DNA from: Alopecurus myosuroides
Lineage: Eukaryota > Streptophyta > Magnoliopsida > Poales > Poaceae
Assembly: GCA_028641055.1 (NCBI GenBank)
Contig: CM054062.1
Location: forward strand, 234,000,376 to 234,064,375
Reading direction: 5' to 3'
Length of the DNA: 64,000 bases
In this document: positions 1 through 11,836 of the stretch, piece after piece
Position numbering within the stretch: the stretch's first letter is position 1
Layout: each line of letters begins with the position of its first letter
The notes under the pieces: generated by a model
The model's database searches: none
Told to the model about the DNA's origin: nothing
The model's input: the letters and a program-made list of their open reading frames with translations, nothing else
Made by a program: the position numbers and the translations under genes

Positions 1-2564
1 AGCCGCGACCACCCCTAGCATCCCCTTGATCATCTCCACCCCGTGGTGGATTTCGATTTTGGTATAACCGCGCGCATCGACGGATTGCTTGGCATCTGTG
101 AGGAGTTGGCCCGGGATGACGTCACCATGACGTCATGCCCACGTCACTGCCCTATTTCTGTTTAATTTCAGTTAAACGAAATTGTTCTCACACGTGGACC
201 CCACCTGTAATTTAAATTTCAGAAAAGGAGTTAATTTTATAAATGCAATATCTTTTAATTGGCTAATCAGAAAAATGTGTTCAATATACCAATTTGTTCA
301 GAAAAATATAATCTACATGTTTATGTCATTTGCACACATTTTTGACAAATTTGAATTTTGAGCATTATTTAAATCATATAAAATAAAGAAAATAAGTTTT
401 TATTCAAGAAAATTAGAAAATTACAAGTTATATGTCAAAATGCTTAGAATGTCAAAATGCTTAGAATGACAAATTACAACTAAAACTGTTTTCTTAACAT
501 ATGAACCCTAGCAACCCATGAACCATGTTTAGGTATCTTTAATGCATTCAAATGTTCATGCATACATATTGAGCATTGCATCGATGCCTGTTTTGAGTGT
601 TGTTCTCCCTCTTTCCGGTGTTTGCTCCTATCGGTAGACCTCGAACCCGGAGAGAAGTTCGACACCCCTGTTGCCGAATACTTGGGCTAAACAACCAAGT
701 CAAGCACTTATTCCTGAAGCTTTCTCTGGTTTTCTTGAAGCAAGGCAAGCATAACCTCTTATCTGCCCATATATGTTTTCGAAGTGTTTTCCTTCTCGTA
801 CGATGCATGCTTTTACAAAGTATCTTGAGTCAATGGATAGAGTTATCCTATTTATTTGCATAAATCAGATATCATGATTCCATGCTCCTAGCTGACATAG
901 GATTTGTTTGTGTGTATCGCCAAAGCCTCAAAATATGCCATGCTTGGTCATACATGTTTGTTGATCTCTGCTCCATCCGGTTGATGAATCAGAGTTACGA
1001 AATAAATCTAGTATGACAGGATAACGTGGTAAGGTTCGAGATGTGTGTGGTTAATATGTTTAAAGGCTTGGATGAGTTGCCACATGGGATGTGGTGATTT
1101 GCCTCGTTCATGCCCCTAGGAGCGAGTTCTCTCCTTTGAAGCCAAGACTGATCGTGCAACCACACGGGGATTGGATTCCCCTCGGTTTCAACTTGTCTAG
1201 TTTGTTCCATGAGTTCCCTAGTTCGGGCGTTCTATTTGGATTTGCTGGGGATATCAAAACGTTTTCAAAACTAGGACGTGGTGGTGTATCGGCGCTCTGC
1301 GGGTAGGTAACCGTCGAGCATTGCGCACAACGATAGAGACCCGGCAGGAGATGGCCACTCCCTATTGGCGGTCCATCTCTACTCGGAGCGACTCATGGAA
1401 TAGGCGAAGTAAGGGAAAGATCGTGGTCAGCCACCCTCTGCCGGCACATCGTCGGAATTGTGCCAATAGCTTGGCATTAAGAGTCGGTTGATGCGTGTGG
1501 GTAAAGTTGTACACCCCTGCAGGGTTTAATCTTTTCGAAAAGCCGTGTCCGCGGTTAAGTACGACTTGGTGACGGATCCTGAGATCATAGATAACTTGAA
1601 CATGCCGTAAAAGATGTTGCCAATGAATGATTAGTTTCAAGAGGTGGTTCCAGTTATCGGTGCTGAAGATGATGCTTCGAAGGTTCTGAAGACAATACCC
1701 GAGAAAAGGGTATTCTTTTAAAAGATTTGTGAAAAACTTCTCAGTCTCCCTCTATTCGAAACAAAGTTGGCTTTACGCAAAACAACCTTCATAAACCCTT
1801 TTTGAACAAGCAGATATATAATAGGTTAGTTAAGTCTTGTTGAGTACCTCCCGTACTCATGTTTGCTTCAATTTGGTTTAGGTGGAGTTCCATACCTTCG
1901 GTGGTGTTTCAACGTGGACATCGATGGATAGTTTGGGGTTTCCCAGGTAGCAGCCTGGAATCTATGGGCTAGGACGTCGCCTTATGTTGCGGCCTCTTAG
2001 GCCTTTTTGGTTCTTGTTGATTAGCAACATAATTTGCCTTCCGTTGTTTGATGTAATGTTGGGTCGTGTGATCTCTGCTTGTAAGCTATACTCTAGTAAC
2101 ACCTGTTTAATACAACTTCAATTTCTAGAGTGTTGCTTTGATCGATTGTTGGTTTCGAGCCCGTTGTTATACAGTTTTGGCTATGCCTGCATAGTTGTCG
2201 CAATCGAGGGGTTGTGGAGCCGATGATCCATGTCCGAGCCCGCCTGTCGATGTGATTCGGACTGGGGCGAGGTAACCCCAGTAACCCTCGATTGTTGTTG
2301 CACTTTCTGGACACATAGCAGCTCTGTATAACTTTGGTCCCGTTCCTTCAGTTTCATCCGACTCGTGGACACTTGGGTATACATATCTGGTTATGACTAG
2401 CATGGACACAAGGAGTAGTAGACCGGGGATCCGGACTACGTGCCGATGAATCCGGTCTGCCTGCCGTTGTTTGTTGCGGCCGGGGCTGGTAACCCTGAAG
2501 CCCTTGTGAGTCCATTGCTAGGAGCACATGACAGTTTTTATATCTCTGGGTCCGAGGTCTGACA
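1..2564 (+). repeat. Left LTR of the Tekay-type element (3' part only)
   Basis: This stretch aligns with 24139-26779 inside the second LTR; the first roughly 900 bp are cut off by the window edge. It ends in CTGACA just before the tRNA-iMet primer-binding site. Compared with the other copy it has a 17-bp tandem duplication at 434-467 and lacks about 100 bp present at 24583-24694. No gene is present; the short open frames here have no recognisable domains and are repeated in the other LTR. Confidence 0.92.
1841..1859 (+). other. Stem-loop in LTR (TGAGTAC / GTACTCA)
   Basis: A 7-bp perfect inverted repeat with a 5-nt loop. It recurs at 26056-26074 in the second LTR and, in a longer form, in the LARD LTRs at 11439-11460 and 21268-21289. 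Confidence 0.7.
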
Positions 2565-2569
2565 GGTCA

Positions 2570-2580
2570 TGGTATCAGAG
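2570..2580 (+). other. Primer-binding site, initiator tRNA-Met
   Basis: TGGTATCAGAG, five bases after the LTR end, matches the usual plant retrotransposon site complementary to the 3' end of initiator tRNA-Met. A second copy lies at 26785-26795 after the second LTR. Confidence 0.9.
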
Positions 2581-2976
2581 AAGGACTGCCTGTAGGAAAA
2601 CCCTTGCTATTGGTCGATGTTGAGTCTAGAGTTTGCGAAAACTATTTTCGAAATGACAAATGAGTTATGAAAACCTTCTTAGGATTCTTTTTACTCCTTA
2701 CCTGATATCGTTCTAACTCTGAGTCACCTTATCTCATTTTATTTCAAATGTTTTACCTCTCACATGTTAACTTCAAAGTTAGGAGCAAAATCGTTGGGTG
2801 ATTTTCCTAGTACTCTGTGTCAGGTTGCTAATCTTCTCAGAGTTTCCAAGTTACCTCCTTTGGTCTAAATCGTTGATTCCTTTTGAGTTCAATTGATCTA
2901 TATCAAGTCATGAATCTTTCCGTTGCATTCTTTCCTATGGGAGTGTTTCTCATGGTTCCGTTTCTTTGTACTCAGG
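2581..2976 (+). other. 5' leader between primer-binding site and gag
   Basis: Untranslated internal leader of the Tekay-type element. No coding potential is visible. Its first part is repeated at 26796-27136. Confidence 0.75.
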
Positions 2977-4415
2977 ATGTCCGGGAGTATTCAAGATTCC
3001 GTTGAAAGTGGTCATATCGAGGGAGAGTTGTCATCTTCCTTAATGACGCAAGTTCTTCAGGATATCGAGACTAACCGCCTGAGAAATGAACATCTCCTTG
3101 AGCGTGTGGCACAAAACACTGAACATCGTCATGACGGATGCGTTACATTTGGGGATTTAGTTCATGCTAAGCTTCCAACTTTCAGCAGTCTCAACGAACC
3201 CATCGATGCTGATGATTGGCTTCATACTATCGAGCGCAAATTTAACGCTCTCCATGTTCCAGAAAGTGACCGTGTCAACTTCGCCGCCTATCAGAGGGTG
3301 AAGCTGGTTCATGGTGGGAAGGTTTCTTGGCGTTGCAATCAACGGGACATAAGGTTACTTGGGAGGAGTTCCGTAAAGAGTTCCGTGCTTCCCATGTTCC
3401 TGAGGAAGTTATGGACTCCAAAAGAAAAGAGTTCTTGGATCTGACCCAGGGACAGATGGATGTTGAAACTTACGGGCGTGAATTCACCCGTTTGGCTCGT
3501 TATGCACCCCGAGATGTTGCAGATGATGCAGATAAGCAAGAGTTGTTCCGCAAGGGTCTGGATTTCGGAGTTCGCTATGAGCTATTGTCCTTCAAGTTTC
3601 CGACCTTCCAGGACCTTTATAATCATGCTCTTACCTTGGAGCGTGGCAAAAAGGAAATTGAAACCTCTTTGAAGCAGATTTCTAGAGAGTCACGTGCGTC
3701 TTCTTCTGGTTCCAAGAAGCGTCGTGTGTTTGTTCCGTACAGTGCTATTCCATATCCATCAGTTGTTCAACAAGGTCACCTTGGTGGGCAATCCAGAGTT
3801 GTTGGTAGTAAGAAACGGCTGTTGACATGTCATGTATGTGATGAACTTGGCCATTACTCTGACAAATGTCCTCAGAGGATATCTCCTGCGCCTCAGCTTC
3901 CTACACAGGTTGTTAACCGTGGTCGTTTGAACCATGTCCTGATTGAAGAAGCTCAGAAAGCACCTGATGTCGTGTTGGGAATGCTTCGTGTTAACCTAGC
4001 TCCAGCCTCTGTTCTGTTTGATTCCGGAGCGTCACACTCATGTGTGTCAAGAGCTTTTGTGGTGTTGCATGACATACCTCTTGTGAGTATGGTTCCTCTG
4101 TTGATAATTTCCACCACAGGGTCCTTCTGTTATACCAATCAGTGTTGCCCTGGTGTGCCAATTGAAATTGGAGGTTTGGTGTTTCTCAGTACACTTGCCA
4201 TCATGGACCAAACTAATATCAATGTCATACTGGGCATGGACTGGTTGTCAACACATCATGCCATGATTGACTGTGCAGCCAAGTCAGTTACCCTGATTCA
4301 TCCGTATGGTCAGATAACTCGGTTGTTGTTTCCTTGTGGGACAGTTCAACCACAGCCATGTCCTCAGCTTAATGCAATCGAAGTCCGACCATCTATCGAG
4401 ATTCATGAATCATGA
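2977..4415 (+). pseudogene. gag and protease of the Tekay-type element (frameshifted)
   Basis: The frame starts at the ATG at 2977 (MSGSIQDSV...). Gag core sequence continues to about 3320, where the frame shifts; the rest runs in the 3327-4415 frame. A CCHC zinc knuckle (CHVCDELGHYSDKC) is read near 3826-3867. An aspartic protease motif DSGAS lies near 4018 and a second conserved protease segment (VILGMDWL) near 4226. Gag packages the RNA and the protease cuts the polyprotein. The frame ends at a stop at 4413-4415, where a second frameshift separates it from RT. Known family structure predicts a single gag-pol frame, so this copy is broken. Confidence 0.88.
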
Positions 4416-5788
4416 GGTACCAGTGGTGTGTAAGTTCTCGGATGTCTTCCCGGAAGAGCTTCCTAGTATGCATCATGATTATTCAGTGGAATTTGTTGTT
4501 GAACTAATTCCTGGAGTGGCTCCTACTTCTGAAAGACCATACCGTATGTCTCTAGAAGAGTTGGTTGAGTTGAAGAAGCAAATAGAGGAGTCAGAAGGGA
4601 AAGGTTTCCCTCATGCCAACACATCTTCTTGTGGGTGTCCTATACTCCTCGTCATGAAGAAGGATGCCACAGTTCCCCAGCTGGTCAGTGAATATTGTCC
4701 GTTCAATGATGTGGCAATAAAGCACAAGTGTTATCTTCCTCAGACAAATGATTTGTTCGACCGTCTGTTTGGTGCCACTGTTTTCTCCAAGATGCACTTA
4801 AGTATGGGTTATCATCAACTTCAGACCAGGTCCGGGAATGTTTCTTAAACAGTTGTCAAAACTCGTTATGGTCTTTACGAGTACACTGTTATGTTTCCCG
4901 AACTCTCCAACGCTCCAACCATGTTGATGGGGCTTATGAAATCCATTTTTATGGAGTATCTTGACAAGTTTGTTGTGGTTTACCTCGACGATATTATAAT
5001 ATACTCCAAGTCCGAAGAAGAACATGCTGAACATCTTCGGCTAGCTTTGACAAAGCTTCGTGAGCATCGTCTCTATGCCAAATTCTCCAGATGTGAGTTC
5101 TGGTTGAAAGAGATCATATTCCTAGGCTATGTCCTATCTGCTGACGGAGTTGCAGTTTCCCCTAACAAAGTTCAAGCCATATTGGACTGGGAGTCACCTA
5201 AATCCATCAAAGAGGTTCGAAACTTCCTCGAACTTATCGGTTGTTATCAGCGCTCTATTGAAGGTTTCTCCAAAGCTGCCAAGCCCATGACTAATCTTCT
5301 TAAGAAAGATAAATAGTTTGTATCGTCAAGAATGGCAGAAGAGACTTTCCGGTTGTTGAAAACCAAGCTGGCTAATGCTCCTATGCTTGTCCTTCCGGAC
5401 ACGCGCAAGAACTTCGTCATCTTCTGTGATGCCTCTCGTCAAGGTATCGACTGCGGTCTTTCGCAAGATGGTCGTGTGGTTTCTTATGCTTCTCGACAAC
5501 TGAAACCACATGAACTCAAATATCCAACTCATGCTCTTGAGTTAGCAGCTGTTGTGTATGCCTTGAAACAATGGCGTCATCATATGCTAGGAAATCACTG
5601 TGAGTTCTACTTCCACCAGCAGAGCTTCAGATATCTTTTCACCCAAACAGATCTGAGTCTCAGACAAAAGAGATGGTTGGAACTAGTCAAAGAACCCAAT
5701 GTGTAGGTCAATGGTCAAACTGGGAAAGGTAAAGCCGTGGCTGACACGACAATCCAGAAGTCTTACTGTAACAGCTTGATGATACAGC
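4400..5788 (+). pseudogene. Reverse transcriptase and RNase H of the Tekay-type element (fragmented)
   Basis: RT begins near 4400 in a new frame, is stopped at 4846, resumes and shows the catalytic box YLDDI near 4981-4995, then stops again at 5314-5316. RNase H follows at 5332-5706 (FCDAS box near 5430) with its own stop at 5704-5706. At 5788 the sequence is cut by the LARD insertion and continues as integrase at 21666. There are at least three separate stops or shifts, so no functional RT is made. Confidence 0.88.
5784..5788. repeat. Target-site duplication ACAGC, left copy (right copy 21666-21670)
   Basis: ACAGC directly precedes the LARD 5' LTR and the same five bases directly follow its 3' LTR. 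A perfect 5-bp duplication marks one clean integration event. Confidence 0.95.
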
Positions 5789-7119
5789 TGTCACATCCCA
5801 ATTTTGGAATACATGTTAACATAGTTGTTTTGCTAATTGCTTGATTAATAAACCTTGGTTGTGTTTGTTTGTGTTTGTTTAAGTGCAACTAAACAAACTT
5901 ACAAAGGATAGCAAAGCAGTAAACTAAAAATATTCAACATATTGTTCCAATGACTTTGGCAATATTTCCTAAAGTAAATATTGATCAAAGAGTTTTACAA
6001 AACTATCTTATGAATCCAATACTTGTTGAATATTATTACAAGACCCAAATTAAGAAAGATGAAACACTTAATAAAATTTCCATAAAGGATTATCAGAAAA
6101 AGAGGCATTCTTAAATGCTTCACCAAAATATTATCAAATGTTTTTCCAACCTTGCAAGATTAAAAACAATAGTATGAGAGAGCATTTACTTGCTATCTCT
6201 AGTCACATAAATATTTTGGCAAAGCATTGATAAAGAAAAGCCTAGTGCTTTATTAAATAGAAATTCCAATATTTCTAGAAACAGAAAACTAAAACAAGTT
6301 ACTATTGGAAACTTTCCTCAAATGATCTGAAATTCATACCATTGCTTCCTTATATCAAATAAGGAACACACACAATAGGAGACCAAAAATTGAATCCATT
6401 AAAGTCCTGAAAACATGGTTTTTCTCCACAGCAACATTTGGGATTTTGAACAAGTTTGTTCTACAAACTTTTTCCAAATGACATGAAATAAATACCACAT
6501 GCTCTATATCATAAATGAGGATGAAAACCAAAAGGAAACAAGTTTTTGAATTGTTTAAGTTTCCAAAAACCCCTGTTTTCTTCACAGCACCTTTTTGAAA
6601 TTTGAACAAGTTTGTTCTATGAAGTAACTCTAAATGACTTGAAATTTCTACCACATAAGTAACACATTAAATAAGGAATGTGTGCCAAAAATTATCATTT
6701 TTGGAAGCTCCTAAGTAGTCTAATAAATTCAATGTCCATTTTTGTAAGAATTCAAATTTGAACAACTTTGAATTATAAAGTTTCACCAATTGATCCAATT
6801 TTCATATATGTTGTGTATCTCAACTAATTAGAATTTGGGGCAAAAGGATTTAAAATTTAAACTTTGTTTGCCTAGTGAAAACATCCATTTCCAGAGGGAA
6901 CAGGGACCTACTTGTAATATTCCAAGGACCTAGTTGTAATCCTAGTCACATGGTCATCTTCTTCTTCCTGTAGATGACGAAGTAGCAGGCATGGAGGCCC
7001 ATGCTCCATTGCCTTCGAGTAGAAGACTCCTAGATAGATAAAACCCCCCCAAGTGGATGCTACCTGCCCCCTCTCTCTCCCTGGAAGTTCCTCTCTCCCT
7101 CTAGATATTTTTTTCAACC

Positions 7120-7400
7120 AAACCCTAGGCCGAAACACCTCGCCGTCGAATTGGCCACTGCGGAGCTCGCCGCCGGCAGCCGTGTGCGCCATCAGCTCCG
7201 CCTTGACGTGCTGACCCTTGCTGCTGAAGGAATCGGGCCAAAGCGACTCGAGGAGGCCGCGCCATCTCCTTCTTCCCCGAGCCCGACGCGACTCCGGCGA
7301 GGCATTGTCGCGCCCTCGAGCTTCCTCCTCCTTCCCCGAGTGTTCCAACGAGTTCGTGGTGAGCATGTGCGTCCCCCCGACCATTTTCCCCCTTCCCTAA
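7120..7400 (+). promoter_or_regulatory. GC-rich island with telobox-like AAACCCTAG and splice-donor-like site
   Basis: A sharp change from AT-rich to CpG-rich sequence carries AAACCCTAG near 7120 and a GTGAGC donor-like site at 7359, which looks like a plant leader exon and its first intron donor. The Tekay LTR has the same arrangement (AACCCTAACCC near 23767, GTGAGC at 24015). That transcription starts near here and is spliced is inference. Confidence 0.45.
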
Positions 7401-10400
7401 CCCCCTAAATCGCCGTCGTTCCGTGCGTGTTGTCCGGCCGCCGCATGCCCTCGTCGCCGGCCGCTCTCCGGCCACTCCCGGGAAACGAGACAGACCCCAC
7501 CTGGTTCCCCTCGTCGTAAGCATCGTGTAGGTACCTTTTATTCGCGAATAGGTGGACGGATGCGACGGATTCGAGCTCGCCGGAGACGCTCCCGCCGGCG
7601 AGTGACGCAACGCTGACGCAGCTGCCTTGACCCGCGCGCATTTGAGTCAAACTGGCCAGTGGGGCCCGGCTGTGCCCGCGTGGATGCCACTGAGGCGCTC
7701 TGGCCCGCGAGTCAGCGACTCGGGCTGGATCCGCGCGCGGTGAGGAAGATCCAGGACGGCCCAGCAGTTGGATCTGGCCCAACAACACTTTATTTTCCAT
7801 TTATTTTTCACAGATTGTTGCATGGTTACTTTTGGCTCAAAAAGGCAACTTAAAATATGAATTTGACCAAACTAAAATTTACAGTGGTACCTCAACTAAT
7901 TCTAAACCATCTCCAAGTTGTAGATCTACATTTGGATGGATACATTTGAAATGAAAAATGTTTTGGTAACAGCTACCAGAAACACCAAAATGAGCACCAT
8001 TTTTATTTTACAACTCTAAATGAAGTGAGGCCAATTGCATTGGAAAGCCCTTGAAATTTCCTAACTGAAGAAGTTAACCTTGCTTCCAAATTCATTGTAT
8101 TTTTGAAATGGCATGCAATTTGGTAAAACACCAGTGAGCACTTTGGTGATTTTTATAAATTAATTAAAGATGAATTTTGATGCAAAACAAATTGGATGGT
8201 CTTGTATATGTTTAGGACTATCTAAAACTAGAAGGGTTTAATTTTTAGAGCATCCTATAAAATTTGGTGGACAGATCCTTGTTTTGCTTATTTCTGCCAT
8301 TTTGGCATTTTTAGATAATTAAATTGTGTGAGTTATTTTTGTGTTTCCATATTGTTTTCTAGCATGTACAAGTTGTGTGAACTTGTTTTCTAAGTGTTAC
8401 TTAGCTATTTTAGCATGTTAGATTGTGTGGACTTGAGTGGAGAAGGAATATGATATTTGTTAGTAGCATATGTTTATCTCTAGTTAATATTTTGCATAGG
8501 GATTTTGGGTGATGAAGTGGTGTGCAAATACTTGGATTTGTTGATTGTATCCAGTACCATATTGGTACTGATTTTGTGTTGTTATCACCTCTGCTATCTT
8601 GCATTGGAATTGGTAGAAAAGCACTATTAGCTTTGTCATGACTATGAGAATGGTTATGGAAAAATTCCCTCAGGTGTGGAAGTTTGACATAATCATTTGT
8701 GGTTTTGTGACCACATATTTTTGGGTTGTATCCATAGGTCCAGTAGCATTTTGATAAGTTTGTTATGAGTACTTGACCCCTAAAGTTTTCACTTGTGTGA
8801 AAACAATAACATGAGTAGCAGTGCCTTGCTTATTTAAGCACCCTATTATTTTCTGCTAGTATTGTTATTGCACTAGAAGCTTGTTTAGTCTTTTGTTAAA
8901 TTTTTAGCAAGTGGACCAGAGGCATTGTGACCTCTTAATGCTTTGATATGCTAGTGGAACACCCACTGGTTTCATTGCATTTTTGGTGGAAACATTATTT
9001 CCCCCACACTAGATGTGTTTCTTTTATATATGTTTTGAGTAGATCTTTAAATGCTTTTTAGGCTTATTGCTAGATTAATTCTCATGAAACTAGTACCATT
9101 TAGGTACTGTTATTTTGGTTATAGAACCTCTAAATACTTGGTGCTTGTTTTTGAAATAGGTTTAAAATAGAAATGCTTAAGGACTAGATTTCACACTAGG
9201 ATATTCATGTATGCTTTTTGTCTTGTTTTCCCTTAGGGAAAAATATGAATCTTTGGTGTGGAAACCAGAGGATGGAATGTCCTTGTGGCATTATTATCTT
9301 AGGGTTTTCACCTCTGATAGGTTTCCTCTTAAGTAGCATAAAAGCATGAGTAACACTTGGATGACTAGGAATTAATCTACTCACATGTGTAGCATTTTAA
9401 GCATAGTTTTTCCTTGTTTCCTAGCTATGCTTTTTATGTTATTTTGTGGAATCCAGTAGCATTTATGGTACTAGTTAGAGGAGTATTTTTCCTCTGCTAG
9501 CTTGCACACTTGTGCATAAAATTAACTAGTGTAGCCTAAACTAGTCTAGTATTTTTCCTAAATTTTCTACTAGTATGAGTAGGAGTTTTTGGATGCTAGA
9601 TTGTTTGTTTGGAGCACTTTTATAAAAGTGACCAGAGGCTTATTAACCTCTTGGTGAGCATATTTAATAGTGGAACACCCACTGGTATGTTTGCCTCATG
9701 GTGGAAAAATAGGTTTGACTTGTTGTCATGAGCTTATTTCACCACTTGAGTAATTTAGCAAATTATGTGTGCTAGCCATAGAGATTGTTGTGGGAATTTT
9801 TAGACATCAAAATGTGTTTTATGTGACACCCTACTGTCTAGTAACATGTGCTTTACCCCACTGGTCCATGGTGTTCTTAACCAAGAATCTTTGAATTGGC
9901 CACACATAAACACTAGGAAAAAAGCAGACTTTTCAACTATAGTTTTTATGCCAATTTTTCCTAAGGGAAAAATTGAGAACTTGGGTGGTACTTCTTGAGT
10001 GCTTGCTGTATGTATTACTTGTAGCCTTGTTTGTCTTGTTTGGTTCTGAATGTGTGTCCTTTATTCTCTTTTTACGGCGTTAGAAAACGAAGAGGAAGGA
10101 AGTGTCGTGAAGCTCTGTTTCAAGTTCCAGTCACTCCAACAACCAGGGACACAAAGAGATACCAGGCAAGCCATCCTGATTGCTTGCTGATACAATACTT
10201 ACCATTAAATATCATGCATGTTTTACTTCTGAAGTTTTACCAAAAACTTGGTTGTCAAAACTATTTTTGAGGTGGAATTTACTACTATACTATATTATAG
10301 GTTACTATCATGCCAGTAGTTAAACTTGGTAATACCAAGCCCATAGGCCACCATATGGTATTTATTACCATCAAATATACTAGTCCCTAAGTGGACACCC

Positions 10401-11438
10401 TAAAATTGTGATTCTACAAAACAAAGGCTTTACGGAAAACCCCGGAGAAAAGGCGGATCCTTGTTCTCCGGAGGAATGTGGAAGTGGTCATTTTTGAGAA
10501 AGTGGTGTTTTCAAAAATGACACATAACCTAGTCTTCGCCGGACAACCTTTACCGTACTGCCACCCTACCCCAACATGGGCACGGGGCTTAACTTGAAGT
10601 TTGTTCTTATTAGTGTGTGCTATCTCAATCGCTATAAGGGACGTCGTACCCTCGAACCGAATGTCGTCAAAACTCCCAATGTTGAGGCATATAAAGTGTG
10701 GGATTAATTTTCCCTCCGGTTGCATCGGTTGAGTCTCCTGTCATGGCGATGTGCGACATGGTGCCGAGGAGATTAAAACTGAGAGATAGGCATATTCTAG
10801 CTTGAACATAGTGGATGGTTATGATCATATACCTGATGTTTACATACTGTTGTTACAGTCCGTGATTGTTCACGGGAGGTGTACTGGATCTGGTGGATGT
10901 GTACACCTCTGCAGAGTATAACTTTTTCGAAGAAGCCGCGTCCTCGGATATGGACAGTTGAATGGCCATGTAGCTAGCATTGTGTCAATGTTTTCAAAAA
11001 GGAAGTTTTTGAAAGGAAAATTTTGGAAAGGAAGTATTGAACTTGTGAAGTTCGGAAAGGAATGGAAACTTATACCGTGGAGGTATCGTCGATGATGAAA
11101 AGCCAGATGATGTTATACAAAACAAAATGTTTTGCAAACAAAACTTTTTCTACTCTACGCAAGAATTCTGGAAACTGATTCCAAGAAGTTTTGCAAAGAG
11201 AAAATATTCTTTAAACAAAACTTTACCAAACCTCTTGTACATATGATATCTACAAGAGAAATAAAACTATATTATTTTATTCTGAAGTATCTTCTTCAAC
11301 GAAGATACAGATTAACCTGACTGCAACTGTGGTGTCATCATATATGAACACCATTGATAGTGAACCCTATTTATAGCCTACCTATTCCACCATATAAGCA
11401 TATTTGCATGTTGGTAAGTGACATGATGGATGTCTTGC

Positions 11439-11460
11439 TGAGTACATTCAAATGTACTCA
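11439..11460 (+). other. 22-bp near-perfect palindrome (stem-loop) in LARD LTR
   Basis: TGAGTACATT, two bases, then its exact reverse complement. It is also at 21268-21289. It is a longer version of the Tekay LTR stem-loop at 1841-1859 and sits at a comparable place near the LTR 3' end. Confidence 0.75.
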
Positions 11461-11836
11461 TTATGGTTTCGCCCCTGGTATCTACTTATCAGATTTGGAG
11501 AAGGAGCCTCCAAAGGATATCTATGAAGAGAAGTACGGAGTTGACGGCTTTGCGAACTAGGATCGTCTCCGGGTCAGCAGCCTGTAGGTTAAGGCGTGAC
11601 TTGGGCTCAACTACGTTGTGTTTTATTTGTCTTCCGCTGTGTTTGTTAAGTGCCTGCCCTTTTGGCAGTTGTGCTAGACTTGATCATGTGATCATTTGTG
11701 TAATACCTTTATGTATTCGTGTAATGGATGATGTATATCTGTGTGCCAACTGTGTATGTTGTTCACGACTGATCTTTCTGGGATCGTGAATGTATGCATA
11801 CGTAGGGTTTCAGACTGCCGGTCTGGGGTCCTTACA

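Larger units (their letters stand above)
5789..11836 (+). repeat. 5' LTR of the LARD-like element
   Basis: It pairs with 15618-21665 at a constant offset of 9829. I saw only two differences: 7693 (A) versus 17522 (T), and 7947 (T) versus 17776 (G). Contents: AT-rich start, a GC-rich island at about 7120-7760, a long AT-rich stretch (about 7800-10020) with degenerate internal repeats, an exon-like patch at 10084-10165, and a terminal part with hairpin and promoter-like sequence. The short open frames on both strands in the GC-rich island have no recognisable domain and I do not call them genes. Confidence 0.95.

Noticed and set aside
2570..2580. tRNA genes suggested by primer-binding sites
   Set aside because: Only the short complement of tRNA 3' ends is present; no cloverleaf could be folded around any of the sites.
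6908..7853. Several overlapping open frames on both strands in the GC-rich part of the LARD LTR (repeated at 16737-17682)
   Set aside because: CpG-rich DNA gives long frames by chance; no domain is visible, frames overlap on both strands, and the pairs are identical only because the LTRs are.
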